DNA of 7,256 bases, taken from the NCBI GenBank assembly GCA_001303545.1, contig LJUA01000081.1, positions 1-7,256 on the forward strand. Reading direction: 5' to 3'. Under the pieces are notes generated by a model. That model saw only the letters and a program-made list of their open reading frames with translations, was not told the origin of the DNA and did no database searches. This document shows, piece after piece, positions 1 to 5,682 of this stretch. The translations under genes and the position numbers were made by a program. This DNA comes from Dehalococcoidia bacterium SM23_28_2 (GTDB taxonomy: Bacteria > Chloroflexota > Dehalococcoidia > SM23-28-2). Position 1 is the stretch's first letter; the number at the start of each line of letters is the position of its first letter.

Positions 1-950
1 CGAAGCCGATGTGGTTCAGCATCATTGACGCCGCCCGGATGAGGCTGCAGGGGTCGGCATAGTCAGCGCGGCCCTCTTTGACCATGCGGGGCGCACTGCC
101 GTGGATGGCCTCGAACATGGCATAGCGCTTGCCGATGTTGGCGCTGCCGGCAGTTCCCACGCCACCCTGGAACTCCGCCGCCTCGTCGGTCAGGATGTCG
201 CCGTAGAGGTTGGGCAGCGCCATGACCCGGAACTGCGTTCGCCGCTTGGGGTCGACCAGCTTGGCAGTCATGATGTCGATGTACCAGTCGTCCCACTCAA
301 CCTCGGGGTAGTCCTTGGCGACTTCGCGGGCGACATCGAGGAACCTGCCGTCCGTGGTCTTGACGACGTTGGCTTTGGTGACAACGGTCACCTTATTGAT
401 GCCGGTTCTCTTGGCGTAGTCGAAGGCCAGACGGATGATCCGCTCGGCACCCTGGGCAGTGGTCACCGTGAAGTCGATGGCCAGGTCGTCCGTGACGTTG
501 ATGCCGTTGCTTCCCAGAGCGTAGGCCCCCTCGGTGTTTTCGCGGAAGAACATCCAGTCGATGCCCTGCTCTGGAACCTTTACCGGCCTGACGTTGGCAA
601 ACAGGTCCAGCTCCTTCCGCATGGCCACGTTGGCGCTCTCGATGTTGGGCCAGGGGTCTCCCTTGCGCGGCGTTGTGGTGGGCGCTCTCGATGGTCAATC
701 CCTCAATGCTCTTAAAGACTACCTTCCCGTTCTCCATCTCCGGCTTGAGCAGGAACTCGAGAACTCTCTGCGTCTGCTGGCAGATGTAAGGGCCGATGCC
801 GTCTCCCCAGCATACGCCGATGATGATGGGTTTGACCTTCTCGTAGTCAACCCATCCCTCACCTTTCTTCATCCGCTCTATCCGCTTTAGCTGCTGTTCG
901 ATCAGCTCTGCGAAGTGCTTCTTTGCCCTTTCCATAACTTGTGTGTCCAT
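1..950 (-). pseudogene. icd: Isocitrate dehydrogenase (isocitrate/isopropylmalate family), frameshifted by an internal deletion; C-terminus beyond window
   Basis: The intact enzyme oxidatively decarboxylates isocitrate to 2-oxoglutarate in the cytoplasmic TCA cycle. The start at 950 has a GGGAGGGG Shine-Dalgarno about 7 bases upstream. Residues 1-88 read normally: a charged extension, then GDGIG near residue 49 and GLTIE at 84-88. From about 691 the homologous reading continues one frame over: PTTTPRKGDPWPNIES, the S-N-R-R substrate pattern of ESANVAMRKELDLFANVRP, RENTEGAY, the Lys of VTKANVVK, the metal Asp residues of NLYGDILTDEAAEFQGG, and IHGSAPRM close to the left edge. About 24 residues normally lying between TIE and GPTTTP are absent, so roughly 70 bases are missing. 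Read without correction, the first frame ends at 393 after about 95 nonsense residues. Outside the gap all catalytic residues are intact, so this is either a recent mutation or an assembly error. It follows the ThDP-enzyme gene after 166 bases. Family identity is firm; isocitrate rather than a related substrate is likely. Confidence 0.88.
632..692 (-). repeat. 12-base direct repeat flanking the frameshift in the isocitrate dehydrogenase gene
   Basis: The 12-mer ATCGAGAGCGCC (minus strand) occurs twice, at 692-681 and 643-632, 49 bases apart. The downstream copy encodes the conserved IESA of PNIESANV. The upstream copy sits exactly where the conserved reading changes frame. Both copies being identical next to a deletion junction suggests slippage or misassembly, but chance cannot be excluded because I-E codons are expected at both places. 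Confidence 0.55.
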
Positions 951-1116
951 ATGTCCCCCTCCCTGGCACAGTAATAGCCAAAGTCAGACAATGAGATGCA
1001 GAATCTAACCGCCAGAGGTAGTCTAGCCGATACGGTACCTACAGGCAACCGCAGGCCGCCTCGTGAGGTTTAGGAGGGTCAGAGGGTAGATGAGCGCACT
1101 TTCACCCGCTCGCGGC

Positions 1117-2805
1117 CTATGGGCTTCGCGGTTCTCGCCTTACGCCGCCTTCGACGACCACGTCTACCAGAGAGGGCTCGCCCGAACACAAGGCCGAACG
1201 CAGTGCGTCGCCGAGCTCCTGCGGCCTCTCCACTCGCTGGCCACGGACGCCGAAGGCCTGGGCGATCTGGGCGAAATCGAGCAGGGGATCCACCAGGTCC
1301 ATGCCGATGAACTCGCGGCCGGCCATGGCTTCGCCCAGGTACTGGAGCATGTTGAACTTGAGGATGCGATAGCTCTGGTTGTTGCAGATGACATAGGTCA
1401 CGGGGATTCGATAGTGAGCGGCGGTCCACAGGGCCTGGATGGTGTAGAGAGCGGCTCCGTCGCCGACCACGGCCAGCACGGGGCTATCAGGCCGAGCCAG
1501 CTTGACGCCCAGGGCACCGGGTAGGCCAGCGCCCAGACTCCCGCCGGGAAAGCCGAAGTAGGTGCCGGGCTGGTTGAACTTCAGATAGCGCGAAAGGTGG
1601 CCACCGGCGGTGATCGCCTCATCGTAGACCACGGTCCCCGGCTCCAGGCAGTCGACCAACTCCTTCATGAGCCGAGGCACGGCTATGGGCATGGCGTTCC
1701 AAACGGAGCGAGCGACCTCCTCCAAGGACTGCCGGGCCTGCTCCTTTTGCTCGCGGGCGGCCTGAAGGCGAGCGGCGGCCGCTCGACGGGCCGTCTCAGA
1801 GAGCTTCGAGGGCAGCATCTCAAGCAGATCGCGCAGGCCCATCCTCGGGTCGGCAACGATGGCCAGGGTTGCCGGCCAGTTCTTGGCCAGCTCCCAAGGG
1901 CTGGCGTCTATCTGGATGACCTTGGTCTGAGCGGGGAAAGGCGGCTCGGGCATGGGGTAGAGAACGCGGAAGGCCGGTGCCCCTACGGTGAGCAGCACAT
2001 CGGCCGCTGCCAACTGCCTGCGCAGGCCGGCCTCGCGGATGATGTTCACCAGTCCCTGATGGAGAGGGTGATCGGTGGGGAAGACCAGCTCGGCGGAGAA
2101 GGTGCTGTACACCTGAGCGCCGATAAGCTCGGCTAGCTGAACGGCCTCCTCCAGGGCGCCGGATAGGGCCACGCCGTCGCCGCAGACGATCGCCGGCGAT
2201 CGAGCGGCGGCCAGAAGGTCTGCCGCCTCTGCCGCTGCCTGCGGGTCGGGCCGCACGCGCCCGCGCGAGTAGGTTGCGGGGGCGATGGCCATCTCGGCGG
2301 TCTGATCCATCACGTTCAGAGGGATGGAGATGAACACCGGCCCGCGGGGCGGCTCGGCCGCCGTCTTGAAGGCGCGCCGGAGCACGGTGGGGATATCGGC
2401 GGCGTCCTGCACCTCCACGCTCCACTTCGTGAGCGGCCGCGCCATGCTCACCAAGTCGGCGGCCAGGATCAGCTCCTGGATCACGCCCCTGGGTTCGTGC
2501 TGACCGGCATAGATCACCAGCGGCGTGCCGGCAACGTAGGCGCTGTAGAGCATGCCCATGGCGTTGCCCAATCCGGGGGCGATGTGCAGCTGGACGAAGG
2601 CAGGCCGACCGGAGGCCCAGGCGTAGGCATCGGCCATACCGAGGGCAGTCGCTTCCTGGAGGGCGAGAATGTACTGAATCTGCGGGTAGTCCTGAAGGAT
2701 GTCCATGAAGGGCTGCTCGGTGGTGCCGGGGTTGCCGAAAACGTACCGTACGCCCTCGGCCACCAACTGCTCCATCAGGGCCTGCTTGCCGCTCATCTGC
2801 ACCAT
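1117..2805 (-). CDS. Thiamine-diphosphate-dependent enzyme, benzoylformate decarboxylase-like
   Basis: This is a 562-residue cytoplasmic ThDP enzyme with the three-domain pyruvate-oxidase/decarboxylase fold. Domains are a Pyr domain at about 1-175 (FGNPGTTEQPF; catalytic Glu51 in LQEA; His74 in LHIAPG), a central domain at about 190-330, and a PP domain at about 380-545 with the ThDP/Mg motif GDG448-450 ending in NN475-476. An Ala/Arg/Glu/Gln-rich helical linker lies at about 335-365. The segments closest to a known enzyme match Pseudomonas MdlC (recalled from memory), including GAPAFR and LWTAAHYRIP. The Ser26 equivalent is Thr28, and the His281 equivalent is Leu282 in a gap-free local alignment, so benzoylformate itself may not be the substrate. 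The start at 2805 is fixed by AAGGAGG 8 bases upstream; stop is TAG. It faces the Fe-S/flavoprotein operon across a shared regulatory region. Alternatives are other 2-oxoacid decarboxylases or carboligases. Family is certain; substrate unknown. Confidence 0.92.
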   Translation of the reverse strand: MVQMSGKQALMEQLVAEGVRYVFGNPGTTEQPFMDILQDYPQIQYILALQEATALGMADAYAWASGRPAFVQLHIAPGLGNAMGMLYSAYVAGTPLVIYAGQHEPRGVIQELILAADLVSMARPLTKWSVEVQDAADIPTVLRRAFKTAAEPPRGPVFISIPLNVMDQTAEMAIAPATYSRGRVRPDPQAAAEAADLLAAARSPAIVCGDGVALSGALEEAVQLAELIGAQVYSTFSAELVFPTDHPLHQGLVNIIREAGLRRQLAAADVLLTVGAPAFRVLYPMPEPPFPAQTKVIQIDASPWELAKNWPATLAIVADPRMGLRDLLEMLPSKLSETARRAAAARLQAAREQKEQARQSLEEVARSVWNAMPIAVPRLMKELVDCLEPGTVVYDEAITAGGHLSRYLKFNQPGTYFGFPGGSLGAGLPGALGVKLARPDSPVLAVVGDGAALYTIQALWTAAHYRIPVTYVICNNQSYRILKFNMLQYLGEAMAGREFIGMDLVDPLLDFAQIAQAFGVRGQRVERPQELGDALRSALCSGEPSLVDVVVEGGVRREPRSP

Positions 2806-2835
2806 CGAGGCAACCTCCTTCCACGGGGTACGGCC

Positions 2836-2841
2836 ATTATA
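2836..2841 (-). promoter_or_regulatory. Candidate -10 box for the ThDP-enzyme gene
   Basis: The minus strand reads a perfect TATAAT here, in an AT-rich island within GC-rich DNA. Transcription would start near 2829, giving a leader of about 24 bases that still contains the AAGGAGG Shine-Dalgarno at 2820-2814. No good -35 match lies 16-18 bases upstream, so an activator or a different sigma requirement is possible. Confidence 0.45.
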
Positions 2842-2862
2842 TAACTAGCGGGCAGCGTTCGT

Positions 2863-2894
2863 GATGCATTCCCTCGGCAGAGGGCCGACGCATC
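2863..2894. repeat. Imperfect dyad / stem-loop in the divergent promoter region
   Basis: Outer arms GATGC (2863-2867) and GCATC (2890-2894) enclose inner arms CCCTC (2871-2875) and GAGGG (2880-2884) around a GGCA loop. An alternative inner pairing is TCGGC with GCCGA. It lies just upstream of the minus-strand -10 box and before the plus-strand promoter, a position suited to an operator serving both directions. In DNA this rich in GC, arms of 5 bases can arise by chance. Confidence 0.4.
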
Positions 2895-2907
2895 CGGGCC
2901 CGCCGGC

Positions 2908-2965
2908 GAATCGCCTCTCGCGCTGGACGCAATTCCCACCGGCAGGATACTATAGGAATCGCCTC
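2908..2965 (+). repeat. 10-base direct repeat GAATCGCCTC, two copies
   Basis: GAATCGCCTC occurs at 2908-2917 and 2956-2965, 48 bases apart. The first copy is part of a near-perfect palindrome GGCGAATCGCC (2905-2915), and the second is a degenerate version of the same dyad. The copies lie either side of the candidate plus-strand promoter, with the second just after its -10 box, which would suit repressor sites about 4.5 helical turns apart. This functional reading is inference. Confidence 0.35.
2924..2953 (+). promoter_or_regulatory. Candidate promoter for the Fe-S/flavoprotein/aminotransferase operon
   Basis: TGGACG at 2924-2929 (4 of 6 to TTGACA), an 18-base spacer, and TACTAT at 2948-2953 (4 of 6 to TATAAT) form a weak sigma-70-like promoter. 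It would start a leader of about 47 bases before the ATG at 3007. A TAGAAT at 2980-2985 looks better as a -10 box but would start transcription inside the Shine-Dalgarno. Confidence 0.3.
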
Positions 2966-3006
2966 ATCGCTGTTATGGATAGAATGCTTCCAAAGGAGGC
3001 CTGGAG

Positions 3007-4017
3007 ATGTTTGACGAATCGCGTTGCGACCGCTGCGGCGACTGCTTCGTGCGTTGCCTTTATGTGGACTACGACAAGGAACGCGCCGCCTTCGAGATCG
3101 AGGAGCTTATCGCCGGAAGAGGGGCGCCTATCCTGTCGGCGTGCATCACCTGCTTCGCCTGCAACGAGTACTGTCCGACAGGTGCCCGGCCGTTCGACCT
3201 GATCATGGAGCGCCAGGAGCAGTTCGGCTCTCTAAAGATCCCGCCGCCGATGATCGCCAGCCAGGAGGCCACGTTCGTCGCCACAACGGAGGTCAAGGTG
3301 CCGGAGGCCAAAGAGCGGGTCCTGTCGGCCTGCGTCTTCAGCCGCAGCGACCCTGACCTGTTCGAAGGGCGGCTGTTCGAGGGGCTTCCGACGGTGAAAG
3401 GACGGCACTTCTTCTGCTACATCCTATTCGATCACCTGGGAGCGCCCTCCGTCACCGCCCGCCATGCCCAGGGGTTCGTGGATAATCTGGCCGTCACCGG
3501 TGCCCAGGAGGTCATCCTCACCCACGACGACTGCTATGGCATGCTGGTCGATAGAGCGCCCCAACTGGGCATTGAGGTGCCTTTCCACCCCGTCCACATT
3601 GTCGAATACCTCCGCGACTACCTTGACGCCCACAGCGGAGACATCAGGCCTCTCGGCCTGCGGGTGGCCTATCAGCGGCCCTGCGCCTCGCGGCTCTCTC
3701 CGGCTAAAGAGGAGGCGGTGGATGCCATCCTGGAGCGGATCGGCGTGGAGCGGGTCAAGCGACAGTACGACCGAGAGAATGCGCTCTGTTGCTCGGGGGC
3801 GCTGACAGCCCTCCAGCCGGAGGGAGCGCCAGCGCTGCGTGCCCGCAACCTGGACGATGCCCAGCAGGCAGGAGCGGAGGCGATATGCTATCTGTGCCCC
3901 ATGTGCCGGACCACGATGAGCCAGGATGCCCAGGCGCGGGGCCTCGCCAACTATCACATCATCGAACTCGTTCGCATGGCTCTGGGGGATCTCCCCAACC
4001 GCACGCAGACAAAATGA
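3007..4017 (+). CDS. Ferredoxin-type [4Fe-4S] / CCG-domain electron-transfer protein (HdrD/GlpC/GlcF-like)
   Basis: This 336-residue soluble protein probably passes electrons between a flavoprotein and a membrane or heterodisulfide-type acceptor. At the N-terminus are two [4Fe-4S] ligand sets: Cys7, 10, 13, 17 and Cys46, 49, 52, 56 followed by Pro. The C-terminal CCG domain is complete: Cys226 (RPCASR), Cys261-Cys262 (CCSG), and Cys297/Cys300 (CPMC), with spacings matching the CX31-39CCX35-36CXXC pattern. The expected first CCG domain (about 105-200) is degenerate, keeping Cys109, Cys137 and Cys176 (HDDCYG) but no Cys-Cys pair. No transmembrane segment is visible, so it is HdrD/GlpC-like rather than HdrE-like. 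AAAGGAGG (2992-2999) lies 7 bases before the ATG. Such proteins usually partner a flavoprotein dehydrogenase, and one follows after 58 bases. Family is certain; partner and substrate are inferred. Confidence 0.9.
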   Translation: MFDESRCDRCGDCFVRCLYVDYDKERAAFEIEELIAGRGAPILSACITCFACNEYCPTGARPFDLIMERQEQFGSLKIPPPMIASQEATFVATTEVKVPEAKERVLSACVFSRSDPDLFEGRLFEGLPTVKGRHFFCYILFDHLGAPSVTARHAQGFVDNLAVTGAQEVILTHDDCYGMLVDRAPQLGIEVPFHPVHIVEYLRDYLDAHSGDIRPLGLRVAYQRPCASRLSPAKEEAVDAILERIGVERVKRQYDRENALCCSGALTALQPEGAPALRARNLDDAQQAGAEAICYLCPMCRTTMSQDAQARGLANYHIIELVRMALGDLPNRTQTK

Positions 4018-4075
4018 TGATCTCCCTCCGCTGGTCGCTCTCCGAGGCGCCAGCAGGCGAAAGGGGGAAACAGCC

Positions 4076-5608
4076 GTGGCTGAGCAATACGACACCATCG
4101 TCATCGGGTCGGGAATCGGCGGGCTGACGGCGGCTGCCGTCCTGGCCAAAGGTGGCCAGCGTCCCCTGGTTCTGGAGCAGCACTTCCTCCCCGGCGGCAA
4201 TGCCTCGACCTTCCGCCGCAAGAAGATGTTCGACTTCGACGTGGGCCTCCATTACATCGGTGACTGCGGGCCGGGAGGCTTCTTCCCCAGCCTCATGGAG
4301 CAACTGGGCATCGCCGACCAGGTAGAGTTCGTCCCCATGGACCAGGACGGCTTCGACACCATCCATTTCCCCGACCTCACGTTCCGCGTGCCGGTCGGCT
4401 GGGACCGCTACCGCGAGCGCCTCATGGCTGCCTTCCCCCACGAATCTCAGGCCATCGATCGCTACATCAACTTCCTGCGGATGGTGGCTGGCCACCCTCC
4501 GCCCGGCGGGCGGCAGCCTCTCCAGGGGGTGCTGAGCAAGCCGTGGAGCCAGTGCACCCTGGGCGAGGTCTTCGATGCGGTGGAGGCAAGCCATCGCCTG
4601 CGCCATGTGCTGGCCGCCCAGTGCGGAACCTATGCGGCTCCGCCCAACAAGGCCTCGGTGGGCATACACGCCTTCGTCACCGATTCCTACATGCGTGGGG
4701 CCTACTTCATTCGAGGCGGCGGCCGGCCGCTGGTGGAAGGCCTGGTGCGGGTCATAGAGGAAGGCGGCGGCGAGGTGCGTCTGCGCTCAAAGGTCGAGCG
4801 GATCATCGTGGAGGGCGAGAGGGCGGTAGGCGTGGAGCTGGCCAATGGCGAGCAACTGCGGGCGCCTATCGTCTTGTCCAACGCCGACGCCAAGCGCACC
4901 TTCCTGGAGATGGTGGGAGAGGAGCGCCTCAGCTCGGCATTGGCCCAGCGGGTGAAGGGCTATCGCATGGCCCTCCCCTTGTTCATCATCTACATGGCTA
5001 TGGAGGTAGACCCCTCGGAGCTGGGACTGCCAAGCACGAACATCAGCCTAGTGCCCGCCTACGACGCGGAAGAGCAGTTCGCCGCCTGCTACGAGGGCCG
5101 CCTGCCGGAGAGGCCACACGTCTTCATCTCCATCGCCTCCCTCAAGGACCCGCTGAGCGAGAACATCGCTCCCAAAGGCTACACCAACCTTCAGCTCATG
5201 AGCCTGGCGCCTGCCCAGCCGCAGGCCTGGGGCATCTCTCAGGGGCCGGCCAGCGCCCCCACCAAGTCGGGGTATCGCCACACGCCGTCCTACGTGGCGG
5301 CCAAGCAAGAGATGGAGAAGCGAATGCTGAAGGTGGTGGAGGAGATGATGCCCGGCTTCATCCGCAGGGTGATCTGGCAGGAGTCGGCCACGCCCTTGAC
5401 CCAGGAGCGCTTCACCCTGTCCACCGGCGGCACCAGCTACGGCCTGGAGCACACTCCTGACCAGTTCATGACCGCTCGCATTTCTCTTCAGACAGAGATC
5501 CCCGGCCTGTGGATGGTGGGAGCCAACACCATCTTCGGCCACGGTATCCACGGCTGCATGCTGAGCGGTCGAGCAGCGGCGGGCGCTATCCTCCAGCAAA
5601 GGGGCTGA
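4076..5608 (+). CDS. FAD-dependent oxidoreductase, RetSat / phytoene desaturase (CrtI/CrtISO)-like
   Basis: This 510-residue flavoprotein belongs to the amine-oxidase/CrtI superfamily, whose members saturate, desaturate or isomerise double bonds in lipophilic substrates such as carotenoids and retinol. The FAD Rossmann motif GSGIGG lies at residues 11-16, with Glu34 (VLEQH) at the end of strand 2 for the ribose. The GGNAS segment at 41-45 and GLHYIGD at 57-63 recall retinol saturase. The C-terminal FAD-contact block GLWMVGANTIFGHGIHG is at 477-493. The GTG start is chosen because AAGGGGGA lies about 8 bases upstream, translation begins right before the Rossmann strand, and no closer ATG is in frame; the longer reading would overlap the upstream gene. 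No membrane helix or signal peptide is seen. It is probably co-transcribed with the Fe-S protein, which may be its electron partner. Substrate unknown: there are no other carotenoid genes here. Confidence 0.9.
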   Translation: MAEQYDTIVIGSGIGGLTAAAVLAKGGQRPLVLEQHFLPGGNASTFRRKKMFDFDVGLHYIGDCGPGGFFPSLMEQLGIADQVEFVPMDQDGFDTIHFPDLTFRVPVGWDRYRERLMAAFPHESQAIDRYINFLRMVAGHPPPGGRQPLQGVLSKPWSQCTLGEVFDAVEASHRLRHVLAAQCGTYAAPPNKASVGIHAFVTDSYMRGAYFIRGGGRPLVEGLVRVIEEGGGEVRLRSKVERIIVEGERAVGVELANGEQLRAPIVLSNADAKRTFLEMVGEERLSSALAQRVKGYRMALPLFIIYMAMEVDPSELGLPSTNISLVPAYDAEEQFAACYEGRLPERPHVFISIASLKDPLSENIAPKGYTNLQLMSLAPAQPQAWGISQGPASAPTKSGYRHTPSYVAAKQEMEKRMLKVVEEMMPGFIRRVIWQESATPLTQERFTLSTGGTSYGLEHTPDQFMTARISLQTEIPGLWMVGANTIFGHGIHGCMLSGRAAAGAILQQRG

Positions 5609-5682
5609 CAGGCTATCTGACTTCGGTTTATGCTCGGGACGGTTCAGGTGAAGACAGGGCGACAGCCGAAAAGAGGACATGA

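Noticed and set aside
101..715. Long plus-strand reading frame of 204 codons
   Set aside because: It is antisense to the isocitrate dehydrogenase, whose conserved motifs read on the other strand; the frame is open because of high GC and has no family-like motifs.
1059..1068. CCTCGTGAGG mini-hairpin after the ThDP gene, considered as a terminator
   Set aside because: The stem has four base pairs with a two-base loop and no U-run on either strand.
1820..2824. Minus-strand reading frame of 334 codons overlapping the start of the ThDP enzyme
   Set aside because: Its product is rich in Arg, Gly, Ala and His and is a shifted-frame copy of the ThDP gene, which has the real motifs and a well-placed Shine-Dalgarno.
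2895..2902. CGGGCCCG palindrome
   Set aside because: An 8-base GC-only palindrome is expected by chance in DNA of this composition.
2861..3202. Plus-strand frame of 113 codons across the divergent region and the start of the Fe-S gene
   Set aside because: No Shine-Dalgarno; it overlaps the Fe-S gene out of frame and shows no recognisable domain.
4030..4054. Hairpin between the Fe-S and flavoprotein genes (GCTGGT with GCCAGC)
   Set aside because: Six pairs including a G-T, a 13-base loop and no U-run; not a terminator, and too weak to claim as an attenuator.
3424..4221. Minus-strand frame of 265 codons
   Set aside because: Antisense to the Fe-S protein and the start of the flavoprotein, both supported by cofactor motifs; low-complexity Arg/Ala composition.
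4543..5460. Plus-strand frame of 305 codons inside the flavoprotein gene
   Set aside because: Composition is dominated by Gly, Arg, His and Ala, typical of a GC-rich off-frame reading.
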